A stretch of 64,000 nucleotides of DNA from NCBI GenBank assembly GCA_947305745.1, contig CAMZEH010000001.1, positions 124,001 to 188,000 on the forward strand, given 5' to 3'. The notes beneath the pieces were generated by a model. It made no database searches. It was not told the origin of the DNA and worked only from the letters and a program-made list of their open reading frames with translations. A program made the translations under genes and the position numbers. The DNA is from an uncultured Clostridia bacterium (GTDB taxonomy: Bacteria; Bacillota; Clostridia; Oscillospirales; Acutalibacteraceae). Below, piece after piece: positions 17,141 to 25,283 of the stretch. How positions within the stretch are numbered: the first letter of the stretch is position 1; every line of letters starts with the position of its first letter.

Positions 17141-18357
17141 ATGAATAGTCAAAAATTTTTAGGAAGTTTTTTGAGCGCAATTATGATTTTTTCGCAGGTC
17201 GAAGGATTTATTCCGGACGTTTCCGCGAAAAGCGACAACTTGAATAACAAACTTAGCACAAGCGCGAAAATAGCTATGGGTGTCGGTGCGGGAGCCGGCG
17301 TAGTGGGCACACTTTCGCTTATTTTGTGGAAGTGCTTGCAGGATGATGGAAAGGTTGTTAATGCGGTTATAGATAAAACCAAAATTTTTGTTGAAAATGA
17401 TTTTGATCCTAAATCTAAGAGGATGATGGAAAGGTTGTTAATGCGGTTACGGATGAAACAAACGCGCCAGTAAGTAAACAGCTAGATGATAATGATGGAA
17501 AGGTTGTTAATGCGGTTACGGATGAAACAAACGCGCCAGTACGTAAACAGCTAGATGATGTAGATATAGTTGTAAATTTTGATGATTGGTTTGACCGGGG
17601 GAAAAATTGCGTGACCGGCTCTCGTGTTGATAAGTTTTTTGATGTTCATCAGTTGGCTAGTGATTCCATTCAACCACAAATTGTAACAGACATCAGGAGA
17701 AATTTTTTAAAAGATAAAAATAGTAAAAACGGGTACTGGGATGTTAAAAATCTTACGAGAGAGACTTTATACAATCAAGACTCTGCGAAATTCTGTAACG
17801 AACACATTTGGATTCAATATGGCCTAACAGAGAAAGACGTTATAAGCTATGCATATTTGCACAAGATTCTTCATACTTATATCTCATCCGGATCCGGGGA
17901 TTTGGCGGGGTTTTTGCTGGCGAACAACAAAAAAGTTAGTGTGGATTTTGTAGAGGTGCTGACTAAACATGGGTATAATTTGCTTTTAAACATGATTTTT
18001 GGTATCACTCATGATAGTGCATATTCGCAGTCGATAGATAAACGAATAGAGAAAGCTGTTGCGCTGTTGAAGGGCGATTCGAATGATTCTCTGAGTATGA
18101 TTAATGATGAGGTGATCCGTAAAGCTTTTGAGTATGTTGCAGAAAACAAAGACAAGAATGTTGCTTTATTAGATATTTGCGGCGGCGGCAACTTTTACTA
18201 CCAAGATCCACAATTAGGAATTCCGGTTTATGTTAATCGTGTACTTTGTTATGATCGAGGCCAAAAATCTTACAAATATGTCAAGGGCGACTCAGAAGTT
18301 CAGAAATACCTTGGTAATACGAACTTGTCGTATGACCATTTCGGGATTGGATATTAA
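17141..18357 (+). pseudogene. secreted protein gene with frameshift in tandem-repeat region
   Basis: Frame 2 from 17141 encodes a signal peptide ending PDVSAK, a Gly-rich hydrophobic segment (GVGAGAGVVGTLSLILW) and the first repeat copy (DDGKVVNAV), then runs into a stop at 17471. Frame 1 opens at 17419 and carries two more repeat copies (DGKVVNAVTDETNAPV) and a C-terminal domain of about 250 residues to 18357. The same repeat peptide is read in both frames, so one gene has been broken by a length change near 17400-17425; copies 1 and 2 are 80 bp apart, not a multiple of 3. The downstream part has only a GTG at 17611 as a start, without a clear ribosome site. The C-terminal domain is unrecognised. 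A sequencing error, true inactivation or programmed shift are all possible. Confidence 0.75.
17345..17562 (+). repeat. tandem repeat, 69-bp unit
   Basis: Units begin GATGGAAAGG at 17345, 17425 and 17494. The last two are nearly identical over 69 bp (23 codons). The first is degenerate after about 30 bp and is offset by 80 bp, which shifts frame. Confidence 0.9.
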
Positions 18358-18362
18358 TAAAA

Positions 18363-18390
18363 AGAGCCTACTCTGAAAAGAGTAGGCTCT
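18363..18390. terminator. bidirectional terminator (after secreted protein gene and after degenerate 5S)
   Basis: A perfect 12-bp stem AGAGCCTACTCT / AGAGTAGGCTCT with a GAAA loop. On the minus strand it is followed by TTTTTATT; on the plus strand it lies just after the stop at 18357. Confidence 0.9.
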
Positions 18391-18407
18391 TTAATAATAT
18401 AATTTAT

Positions 18408-18501
18408 GAAGTTGGCGTTTCCCAATTCCTCCAAGCCGTCACCTACTAGGCATCTTTGGCACCGCCGAGCTTAACCACTGTGTTCGAGGTGGAAACGGGT
18501 A
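18408..18501 (-). pseudogene. degenerate partial 5S rRNA copy
   Basis: The minus strand matches the intact 5S at 18610-18725 from the loop with CCCGTTTCCACC through CGAACAC, TTAAGCTCGGCGGTGCCAAAGAT and the 3' end GCCAAC. The 5' 25-30 nt that should pair with the 3' end to close helix I are replaced by unrelated sequence. It has many scattered differences from the intact copy. It is followed by its own hairpin terminator, so it looks like a decayed tandem duplicate. Confidence 0.75.
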
Positions 18502-18540
18502 TGTCTTTTGCGTAGAGTATATGTGTAACCCAGATAAAAC

Positions 18541-18570
18541 AAAAAATCTACTCCATTCAGAGTAGGTTTT
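18541..18570 (-). terminator. terminator of the 5S rRNA gene
   Basis: Stem CTACTC (18548-18553) / GAGTAG (18560-18565), with an A run at 18541-18546 that reads as a T run on the minus strand. It is similar to the hairpin after the degenerate copy. Confidence 0.75.
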
Positions 18571-18609
18571 TCATAATATAATTTATTTAAAGGAGTGGTA
18601 ATTTATGAA

Positions 18610-18725
18610 GTTGGCATTCCCCTATTTTCCCAAGCCGTCGCCGACTAAGTATCTTTGGCACCACCGAGCTTAACTACCGTGTTCGAGATGGGAACGGGTG
18701 TACCCTCAGCGTCATCAACACCAAC
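18610..18725 (-). rRNA. rrf: 5S ribosomal RNA
   Basis: The minus strand reads GTTGGTGTTGATGACGCTGA at its 5' end. It contains the conserved CCCGTTCCCATCTCGAACAC, the TTAAGCTC segment and GACGGCTTGGG, and ends AATGCCAAC. The first and last nine bases pair fully with two GU pairs, forming helix I. Length is 116 nt, normal for the molecule. No 16S or 23S gene is adjacent. A promoter placed exactly upstream suggests it is transcribed alone. Confidence 0.92.
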
Positions 18726-18732
18726 ATCTTTA

Positions 18733-18761
18733 AGTTTACAGTATAAAAAGAGTTTTGTCAA
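18733..18761 (-). promoter_or_regulatory. dedicated promoter of 5S rRNA
   Basis: On the minus strand TTGACA (18761-18756), 17 bp, TAAACT (18738-18733). The expected start falls at 18725-18727, the 5' end of the 5S RNA. Confidence 0.75.
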
Positions 18762-18807
18762 CACTTTTTTGAAAAAAAATTTAGAATTATATCATTAAAT
18801 AAAAAAC

Positions 18808-18836
18808 TTGACAAAAGCAAAGTGACATAGTATAGT
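18808..18836 (+). promoter_or_regulatory. promoter of precursor-peptide gene
   Basis: TTGACA (18808-18813), 17 bp, TATAGT (18831-18836), then GGAGGT at 18855-18860 before the ATG at 18868. Confidence 0.8.
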
Positions 18837-18867
18837 TTGCTTAAAAATATAATCGGAGGTGTTTTTT

Positions 18868-19248
18868 ATGGATAAAGAAATTTTAACTGCTTTGGAGGAC
18901 AGTGTATTTGCAGAGAAAATTATCGAATGTATAAGTCCCGAGGAAGTTCAGGGTTACTTTGAAGAAATCGGAATTAACATCACTGAAGAAGATGCCAATA
19001 CCATACTCTGTTCGGTTTACGGTGTCAAAGGCGAGACTGCATTTACAAACGATTACGATATGGCACTTGTTGCGGGTGGGAAATCCGAAAAAGAGGGAAA
19101 TAAAATAGGACCTGATGCCAATGTCACAGAAGTTCTAGTGGGATCTGTAGGCGCGGATAAACTTACCGAAAAGATTGAGACAAAAAAGAAAAAACCTTTG
19201 GCGTTACTTATTTACGGAGCGCCAAAAATTGAAGAAAAAGATAAATAA
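18868..19248 (+). CDS. NHLP/Nif11-like leader precursor peptide
   Basis: The 126-residue product has a helical acidic leader (ALEDSVFAEKIIECISPEEV, then GYFEEIGINITEEDA) ending in a double-glycine site MALVAGG at about residues 64-70, then a hydrophilic, Lys-rich core of about 55 residues. The leader aligns with that of the gene at 37391-37840 (EF..KLLE...EEVQ..F...GI..S.EE and KIVGGG), which identifies both as GG-type precursors of the kind exported by NHLM peptidase/ABC transporters. The core has almost no Cys, Ser or Thr clusters, so no modification can be predicted. GTG 18859 is an alternative start but lies in the Shine-Dalgarno region. The exporter genes at 60-64 kb are the likely partner (inference). 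Confidence 0.72.
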   Translation: MDKEILTALEDSVFAEKIIECISPEEVQGYFEEIGINITEEDANTILCSVYGVKGETAFTNDYDMALVAGGKSEKEGNKIGPDANVTEVLVGSVGADKLTEKIETKKKKPLALLIYGAPKIEEKDK

Positions 19249-19274
19249 ATTTAGTTAATAAAGCAAAATTAAAA

Positions 19275-19300
19275 TGCACATAATTTTATGTGCTTTTTTT
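19275..19300 (+). terminator. terminator after precursor-peptide gene
   Basis: GCACATA (19275-19281) pairs with TATGTGC (19287-19293) and is followed by T7. Confidence 0.88.
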
Positions 19301-19387
19301 ATTTGAAAATTAATAAAAAAAATATTCGATTTGTCCCTGTATTATGGTATGATGATAAAGGATACGAGTATTAATTATTGGGTTTGT

Positions 19388-19416
19388 TTTACTAATAGTG
19401 AAAAATTAACTATAAA
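19388..19416 (+). promoter_or_regulatory. probable promoter upstream of dut-mreBCD
   Basis: TTTACT (19388-19393), 17 bp, TATAAA (19411-19416). It would give a leader of about 180 nt before dut. The 19301-19605 interval is otherwise A+T-rich and shows no gene. Confidence 0.5.
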
Positions 19417-19605
19417 AAATGTTGTATAACATGATTTTTATTTAAAAACCCATTTGTTAAGAAAGCTTTTCGCTCAAAATGTTGAAAACCATGTGGAAAA
19501 TGAGGAAAACTTTTTTAAAAAAATTTTTTACAAACGCCATGAATACTTTTGTCTGAGAATTTTTAAAAATTAAACATTATTCTTTGTGGAGAAAAAGGAG
19601 ATAGT

Positions 19606-20067
19606 ATGAAAGATAAAAATCAGTATTTGGAAACATTAAATTTTGTTAAACTTTCAAAAGATGCAATTGTCCCAAAACGCGCAACAGCCGGGTCTGCAGG
19701 TATGGATTTGTATGCTTGTATGGAAGAAAATGTATTGTTAAAACCGGGTGAAAGGGCTTTAATTCACACAGGGATTGCTGTGGGTTTACCAAACCGTGAT
19801 TTCGTCGCACTTATATTTGCTCGCAGCGGACTTGCAGTCAAGCACGGCATCACTTTAATGAATAGTGTAGGTGTGATAGATAGCGATTATCGTGGTGAAA
19901 TTTGTGTCGCGCTTTGTAATTTGGGGGCGGAAGACTATACTATTAGCCCTGGAGAAAGGATTGCTCAGCTCGCGGTTATGAGAGTAGAAACTCCGATGCC
20001 TACTGAGGTGGATTCACTTGATGAAACAACTCGCGGCAGTGGCGGATTTGGCTCAACGGGGAAATAA
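19606..20067 (+). CDS. dut: dUTP diphosphatase
   Basis: This 153-residue trimeric dUTPase hydrolyses dUTP to dUMP and pyrophosphate, keeping uracil out of DNA and supplying dUMP for thymidylate synthesis. The five family motifs are visible in order: [10 protein letters not shown] (motif 1), [11 protein letters not shown] (motif 2), [14 protein letters not shown] (motif 3, with the catalytic Asp), GERIAQLAV (motif 4) and [10 protein letters not shown] (motif 5, the flexible glycine-rich arm). Length is typical. The start has AAGGAG upstream. mreB follows after 35 bp, so co-transcription is likely. Confidence 0.97.
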   Translation: MKDKNQYLETLNFVKLSKDAIVPKRATAGSAGMDLYACMEENVLLKPGERALIHTGIAVGLPNRDFVALIFARSGLAVKHGITLMNSVGVIDSDYRGEICVALCNLGAEDYTISPGERIAQLAVMRVETPMPTEVDSLDETTRGSGGFGSTGK

Positions 20068-20102
20068 ATTTTTGTTTAATAAATTTTGTAAGGAGATTAA
20101 AT

Positions 20103-21113
20103 ATGTTTTCAAAAGAGATAGGAATTGACCTTGGCACAGCGAATACGCTTGTATTTTTAAAAGGGAAAGGAATTATTGCCAGAGAGCCTTCCGTTGTTGC
20201 GATTGACACGAAAACCGACACGGTTTTGGCTGTAGGTGAACAAGCCAAAGAAATGGTCGGAAGAACTCCGGGTTCGATAGTCGCCGTAAGGCCGCTTAAA
20301 GACGGCGTTATTGCAGATTTCGACATAACTGCGGCAATGCTTAAATATTTTATTAAAAAATCTGTGAAAAGCCTGTTTTTCAGTAAACCTAAGGTTGTAA
20401 TCTGTATTCCTTCGGGCGTTACGGAAGTTGAACGTAGAGCTGTTGAAGACTCCGCAAAGCAAGCGGGGGCGGGTATCGTTCAGCTTATTGAAGAACCTAT
20501 GGCGGCGGCGATTGGTGCGGGGTTGCCTGTTTCTGATCCGACGGGGAGTATGGTTGTTGATATCGGCGGAGGCACTTCCGAAGTGGCGGTCATTTCGCTC
20601 GGAGATATCGTGACGGCAACGTCTGAGCGCGTTGCGGGCGATAAATTCGACGATGCTATAGTTTCGTACGTCAAACGTAAATATAACCTGCTCATCGGCG
20701 AAAGAACGGCCGAAAACGTCAAAATAAAAATTGGTTCGGCCGTACCATACGAAGATGAAGAAGATATGGAAATAAAAGGCAGAAACCTTCTTGACGGCTT
20801 GCCGAAGAATATTAAAATAACGGCGAAAGAAGTCAGAGAGGCGCTTTCCGAACCTTTAAATTGCATAGTAAACGCCGTAAAACTGACGCTCGAAAACACT
20901 CCACCTGAACTTTCCGCGGATATAATCGATAGGGGCATCATGCTCACGGGCGGAGGGGCGCTGCTTCGTGGAATTGATAAGCTTATTTCCGAAAATACGC
21001 ATATTCCCGTGTATATAGCCGAGCGTCCGCTTGACTGCGTTGTTGATGGTACGGGTAAATGTTTGGGCGTGCGCATTCCTAAAGAAAGTAATAAATCTAA
21101 AAACAAGCGCTGA
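20103..21113 (+). CDS. mreB: rod shape-determining protein MreB
   Basis: This actin-like ATPase of 336 residues polymerises under the membrane and guides lateral wall synthesis. The N-terminal [19 protein letters not shown] is the phosphate 1 motif, [18 protein letters not shown] the phosphate 2 motif, and [14 protein letters not shown] the adenosine motif. It is followed by mreC after 24 bp, then mreD and a class B penicillin-binding protein, the usual elongasome cluster. It could be named Mbl by a strict classification, but position before mreC favours MreB. Confidence 0.97.
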   Translation: MFSKEIGIDLGTANTLVFLKGKGIIAREPSVVAIDTKTDTVLAVGEQAKEMVGRTPGSIVAVRPLKDGVIADFDITAAMLKYFIKKSVKSLFFSKPKVVICIPSGVTEVERRAVEDSAKQAGAGIVQLIEEPMAAAIGAGLPVSDPTGSMVVDIGGGTSEVAVISLGDIVTATSERVAGDKFDDAIVSYVKRKYNLLIGERTAENVKIKIGSAVPYEDEEDMEIKGRNLLDGLPKNIKITAKEVREALSEPLNCIVNAVKLTLENTPPELSADIIDRGIMLTGGGALLRGIDKLISENTHIPVYIAERPLDCVVDGTGKCLGVRIPKESNKSKNKR

Positions 21114-21137
21114 AAATTTTTTTGAGGTGTTTGAGAA

Positions 21138-22010
21138 GTGAAAAATTTTTTTAAAAGTGCGTCATTTAAGCTTATTTTGAGTGTTATCACGGTTTTACTC
21201 GTAGTTTTTGTGTATACGAAAATTTTTCCCGACAATAATTTCATAGAAAATGGGATTTCATATTTAACAGTACATTTTCAAAGAGGAATCGCCTGGGTTT
21301 TCGATAAATCGGGCGATTATGCGCATGAATTTCGCGAAAAAGAGGACTTCCAAAACGAAAATGAAAGATTACAGAGCGAAATTAGTAGACTGCGTGATAA
21401 AACAATTGATTATTATAATTTAAAAGAAGAAAACGAAAGCCTTAAAAATCTTTATGGAATGAAAGAGGCGGACGATAGCTTAAGCTTCGTAAAAGCGGCG
21501 GTTATCGGGAAGGCTGACGCTTCAGACAGCGGTAATTTTGCCATCGACAGAGGTTCCGACGACGGAATTTCGGTCGGAGATGCCGTTATAACCGAAAAAG
21601 GTTTTGTGGGCAGCGTATGTAAGGTGAGCGCTTGCTCGAGCTTAGTGAGGACGATTTTATCGGCTGACTCCAAGGTTGGAGTAATAGGCGTGGAATCGCG
21701 AGAGGACGGCGTTCTGAGCGGAAACCTCAGTTTTGCGAAAGACGGTCTTACTCGCATGGCTTTTATATCCGCGCAGAGTCCGATTAAAATAGGTGAGATG
21801 GTGGCTACAAAAGGTACAGGTGGAATGTATCCGAAAGACCTGAAGATAGGCAAAGTTACAAAAACCGCCTACGACGACCATGATTCTTTCTATTATGCCG
21901 TCGTAGAGCCGTTCCAGAATGTTAAAGAAGTAAAAAATGTTTATGTTATAAATGATTTTAGGAATAAAGGTAAGATTGAGATTTTGACCTCACAAGATAC
22001 AGAAAAATAA
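21138..22010 (+). CDS. mreC: rod shape-determining protein MreC
   Basis: The 290-residue bitopic protein has a short cytoplasmic N-terminus, one transmembrane segment (about residues 11-31) and a coiled coil (about 65-105, ENERLQSEISRLRDKTIDYY). Beta domains then scaffold the elongation machinery; DRGSDDGISVGDAVITEKGF and GVLSGNL are typical family stretches. It starts with GTG preceded by GAGGTG at good distance. It lies between mreB and mreD. Confidence 0.95.
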   Translation: MKNFFKSASFKLILSVITVLLVVFVYTKIFPDNNFIENGISYLTVHFQRGIAWVFDKSGDYAHEFREKEDFQNENERLQSEISRLRDKTIDYYNLKEENESLKNLYGMKEADDSLSFVKAAVIGKADASDSGNFAIDRGSDDGISVGDAVITEKGFVGSVCKVSACSSLVRTILSADSKVGVIGVESREDGVLSGNLSFAKDGLTRMAFISAQSPIKIGEMVATKGTGGMYPKDLKIGKVTKTAYDDHDSFYYAVVEPFQNVKEVKNVYVINDFRNKGKIEILTSQDTEK

Positions 22011-22026
22011 TTTGGCGGTATTTGAG

Positions 22027-22551
22027 ATGCAAAGAAGCAGAAAAAATAATTTTACGAGGCATGTGATATACATAACCGAACTTTTGTTTGTGTACGCTTT
22101 GGAGCAAGTTTTGGCTTCAAGGCTCGGCTTTTGCGGGCTTTATATGTTCCTCGTGATACCTATATTCGTAAGTATCGCGCTTTTTGAGCGTGAGAATACA
22201 GGTATGTTTTTCGGGCTTTTGGCAGGCGTTTTGATGGACTACGGCTACGGCTCGGGGATAGGGATTAACGCCGTGCTTTTTTGTATAGTTGGATATTTTT
22301 TAGGCATGATTTCAAATTACGTTTTGCGTGCGAATATTTTAACCGAAATCTTGGTTTCGGCATTTTTAATTCTGATTGTATATAGTTTTGGCACATTTTT
22401 TTCGGTGTGGGATATCGGAATTTTTGCAAGTGTTTGGAAAGAAAACTTTTGGAGAAATTTACTTGCATCGACTTCGGCGTTTGTACCGGCGTTTTATTTT
22501 AACCGTGTGATTTCATATAAGTTTGGCGGTGATGAAGAAGTTGTGGACTGA
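22027..22551 (+). CDS. mreD: rod shape-determining protein MreD
   Basis: The protein has about 174 residues and five or six transmembrane segments, without motif-level catalytic residues, as expected for MreD. The GLLAGVLMDYGYGSGIGINAV segment resembles the family's conserved Gly/Asp region. I prefer ATG 22027 because GGCGG sits eight bases upstream; a TTG at 22012 gives five more residues with no ribosome site. Its 3' end overlaps the following PBP2 gene by 20 bp, pointing to translational coupling. Confidence 0.92.
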   Translation: MQRSRKNNFTRHVIYITELLFVYALEQVLASRLGFCGLYMFLVIPIFVSIALFERENTGMFFGLLAGVLMDYGYGSGIGINAVLFCIVGYFLGMISNYVLRANILTEILVSAFLILIVYSFGTFFSVWDIGIFASVWKENFWRNLLASTSAFVPAFYFNRVISYKFGGDEEVVD

Positions 22552-24502
22552 CAAAAAACGAACGGGAATAGTTTTTGCATTTGTTTTTGTGATTTTCGGG
22601 CTGTTTGTCGCGCGCCTGGCGGACTGGCAGATAATAAATTATAATTATTACAGAGTTCGTGCAAACAGCAGTAATATTTATTTTGTGATGACCGACCCTG
22701 TGCGCGGCGAGATTTTGGACCGTGACGGCAATGGGCTTGTTATTAACGATACGGGCTATAAAGTAGTTCTCGATAGACTTCTGATTGCTAAAGATGAAGA
22801 AAACGGTTTGATTTTAAGGCTCGTCAGGGCCTTAGAAAAGCTCGGAAATACTTGGATAGACACCCTGCCTATAAAATATGGCGGCGGGAAATTTGAATTT
22901 TTTGACGGCCAAGAGAGCGAGATAAAAACGTTTAAAAAAGTTATGAAATTTCCCGAAGACGCCACGGCTATCGAGTGTATGGAAAAAATGATAGCTAAAT
23001 ATAAATTGGAAGACTTTTCGCTCGAGGATAGCCGAATTATTTGTAGCGTTAAGTATAATATGGAAAAAAACGGGATATATTTTTCAAAGTCCACCCCGTA
23101 TGTCTTGGCGGACAGCATAAGCAAAGAAGCGGTGGTGTTTCTCTCCGAGCGCACGGAAGAATTCAAAGGCGCGAGGATACAAACTTCAATCGTCAGGAAG
23201 TGCGTTGACGGCGAACTGGCACCGCATCTTTTGGGATATACGGGCTTAATGTCGGCAGAAGAATACGAAACTCATAAGAGCGATTATCCGCTCGATGCGA
23301 TTATCGGCAAGACGGGAATAGAAGGCGTTTTCGAGAATTTCCTGCGAGGCATCGGCGGCAAGAGAATGATTCAGATTTCCAAAGACGGCGGAATTGTGGA
23401 CGTCTCGGAAAAGGAGCCTGCGGTTTCGGGGAATACTTTGTTTTTGACGATTTCTTCAAAACTTCAAAAAGTCGCAAATGAGTCATTGGAGGAAAATATC
23501 AAAAAAAGCGGCATACATGATTGTACGTCGGGGGCCGCCGTTGTACTGGACGTGCGAGATTTCTCCGTTTTGGCGGCATCTACGTATCCGAGCTATGACT
23601 TGGACAAGTTTACGCACGACAAATCTTACTATTCGCAGCTTTATTCCGATGTATCGCGTCCGATGCTAAATCGTGCGTTTTCGGGCGCGTATGCTCCAGG
23701 TTCTGTTTATAAACCTCTTGTTGCCTGCGCTGCGCTTGAGACGGGCAACATCACTCCCGAAGAAAAAATTCATTGCGGCGGAAGCTTTAATTATTATCAC
23801 GGCTACAGATTAAAATGCATGGGCGTTCACGGCTCTATAAATCTTATCACTGCGCTTGCAAAGTCGTGTAATGTGTTTTTCGCGGAGCTTGGGCGCAGGC
23901 TTGGCGCTGAGCTTCTGAAAGTTTGGGCGAATAAATTTGGAGTAGGTGTCAAGACGGGAGTAGAAGTTGGCGAAAGCAGCGGAATTGTTGCAGGCCCCGA
24001 ACACTCCGAAAAAGTAGGCGCAAAGTGGTATGAATCAGGCTCATCACAAGCTGCGATAGGGCAGTCAGATAACATGATAACGCCCATACAGCTGGCAACG
24101 TATGTGGCAACCATCGCAAACGGCGGCAGGCGCGGTAGAACGCATCTCGTAAAAACGATAACCGATTACAGCAGGAATAATGTGATTAGAGATTTTGGTT
24201 TTGAGCCCGCCGAAAATATAAATATTTCGCCCGAAAATTTGGAGACCGTAAAACGCGGTATGCGCGAAGTTGCGCTCAGCGGAACGGCCAGAGATTTTGC
24301 AAATTATCCGATTCAAATAGCCGCTAAAACAGGTACGGCGCAGAATTCAGGCAATGACCACACGACATTTGTATGCTTTGCGCCGTACGAAAACCCCGAA
24401 ATTGCTATCGCCGTCGTGATTGCGCACGGAAAAAGCGGTACGCTCTCGAAAAACGTCGCAAGAGATATTATGAACTGCTATTTTGATTTGATACAAAAAT
24501 AA
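22532..24502 (+). CDS. mrdA: penicillin-binding protein 2 (class B transpeptidase of the elongasome)
   Basis: This is a 656-residue class B PBP. A single transmembrane segment lies near residues 10-30, followed by a dimerisation/pedestal region (RGEILDRDGNGLVINDTGY). The C-terminal D,D-transpeptidase carries the SxxK motif in GAYAPGSVYKPLV, the SxN motif in AKSCNVFF and KTG in AAKTGTAQ. It cross-links peptidoglycan during lateral growth with MreBCD and RodA. The start is uncertain: ATG 22532, GTG 22529 and TTG 22523 are clustered within the mreD overlap, and none has an ideal ribosome site, so coupling is likely. Confidence 0.95.
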   Translation: MKKLWTDKKRTGIVFAFVFVIFGLFVARLADWQIINYNYYRVRANSSNIYFVMTDPVRGEILDRDGNGLVINDTGYKVVLDRLLIAKDEENGLILRLVRALEKLGNTWIDTLPIKYGGGKFEFFDGQESEIKTFKKVMKFPEDATAIECMEKMIAKYKLEDFSLEDSRIICSVKYNMEKNGIYFSKSTPYVLADSISKEAVVFLSERTEEFKGARIQTSIVRKCVDGELAPHLLGYTGLMSAEEYETHKSDYPLDAIIGKTGIEGVFENFLRGIGGKRMIQISKDGGIVDVSEKEPAVSGNTLFLTISSKLQKVANESLEENIKKSGIHDCTSGAAVVLDVRDFSVLAASTYPSYDLDKFTHDKSYYSQLYSDVSRPMLNRAFSGAYAPGSVYKPLVACAALETGNITPEEKIHCGGSFNYYHGYRLKCMGVHGSINLITALAKSCNVFFAELGRRLGAELLKVWANKFGVGVKTGVEVGESSGIVAGPEHSEKVGAKWYESGSSQAAIGQSDNMITPIQLATYVATIANGGRRGRTHLVKTITDYSRNNVIRDFGFEPAENINISPENLETVKRGMREVALSGTARDFANYPIQIAAKTGTAQNSGNDHTTFVCFAPYENPEIAIAVVIAHGKSGTLSKNVARDIMNCYFDLIQK

Positions 24503-24629
24503 ATTATCAAATGTTCATAAAAATAAGCTTAAAAATTGGGGCATCATTAACCCATTCTTAATATGGTAGTAGCATTTCTTAAAAAAATGTGTTATATTTT
24601 AAATTTATTGTTAAAGAGCGCAATAAATA

Positions 24630-24658
24630 TTGAAAAATTATTTTCGTTGTGATACAAT
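24630..24658 (+). promoter_or_regulatory. promoter of mgsA-like gene
   Basis: TTGAAA (24630-24635), 17 bp, TACAAT (24653-24658), then a leader of about 110 nt to the ATG at 24777. The 24503-24776 gap shows no gene or clear terminator. Confidence 0.65.
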
Positions 24659-24776
24659 GGTGCAGGTGAGCTTAATTGTTTGTAATTGTGATTTGTAAAC
24701 AGTTGGCGAGAAATTTTACCGCATTCAGGTGAAATTTTAGATAGAAATTATGTAGTTTTGTGGAGGATACTTTATT

Positions 24777-25187
24777 ATGAATATTGCACTTATTGCTCAA
24801 GATCCAAAAAAAGAATTAATGGTCAGATTTTGTATCGCATATTGCGGCGTACTTAAAAATCATAAACTTTGCGCAACCGCATCGACCGGTAAAATGGTTT
24901 CCGATGCGACAGGTCTTCATGTTATCAATTTTTTAAGCGGACCTCAAGGCGGGTGCCAGCAGATAGCATCTCGTGTTTCTTGCGGAGAAATTGATATGGT
25001 AATACTTTTAAGAGATTCGGTTCATCCGGAATTTGCCTCGCGCGGTGAAGATGATCTCTTAAGACTTTGCGATATACACGTTGTTCCTGTTGCGACGAAT
25101 ATAGCGACTGCTGAAGTTTTGATTCATGGACTTGAACGTGGCGATTTGGACTGGCGTAACGTTGGAAAACCCGTTCTTGAAAATTAG
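24777..25187 (+). CDS. mgsA: methylglyoxal synthase homologue lacking key catalytic residues
   Basis: The 136-residue protein aligns along its length with clostridial methylglyoxal synthases, which turn dihydroxyacetone phosphate into methylglyoxal and phosphate: MNIALIAQD, SGPQGGCQQIA, LLRLCDIHVVPVATNIATAE and LERGDLDWRN are all recognisable. However, the catalytic Asp (Asp71 in E. coli, GGDQQ) is Cys60 here. The segment that normally holds PHxPD, with His98 and Asp101, reads EFASRGEDD. The phosphate-binding ATGTTG is ATASTG. The enzyme may therefore be inactive or changed in function, and the gene name records homology only. It has its own promoter and terminator. GGAGGA precedes the ATG. 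Confidence 0.8.
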   Translation: MNIALIAQDPKKELMVRFCIAYCGVLKNHKLCATASTGKMVSDATGLHVINFLSGPQGGCQQIASRVSCGEIDMVILLRDSVHPEFASRGEDDLLRLCDIHVVPVATNIATAEVLIHGLERGDLDWRNVGKPVLEN

Positions 25188-25205
25188 TTTTTGATAAAAC
25201 TTTTT

Positions 25206-25248
25206 CGGCTTCTCGAAACTTCATGTTTTCAGGGGAGCCGTGTTTTTT
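25206..25248 (+). terminator. terminator after mgsA-like gene
   Basis: CGGCTTC (25206-25212) pairs with GGAGCCG (25234-25240) and is followed by TGTTTTTT. Confidence 0.8.
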
Positions 25249-25283
25249 ATAGAGTGTTTATGATTATGCTTTTAAGGTTGTGA

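Noticed and set aside
17345..17562. Tandem 69-bp repeats considered as a CRISPR array
   Set aside because: Only three copies, no spacers, and the repeat encodes a peptide in frame for copies 2-3.
19301..19605. A+T-rich gap before dut considered as replication origin or riboswitch
   Set aside because: No cluster of DnaA boxes and no recognisable riboswitch core; only a possible promoter is seen.
20480..21244. Long minus-strand frame (254 codons) opposite mreB
   Set aside because: mreB is unmistakable on the plus strand; this is a Ser-rich shadow frame.
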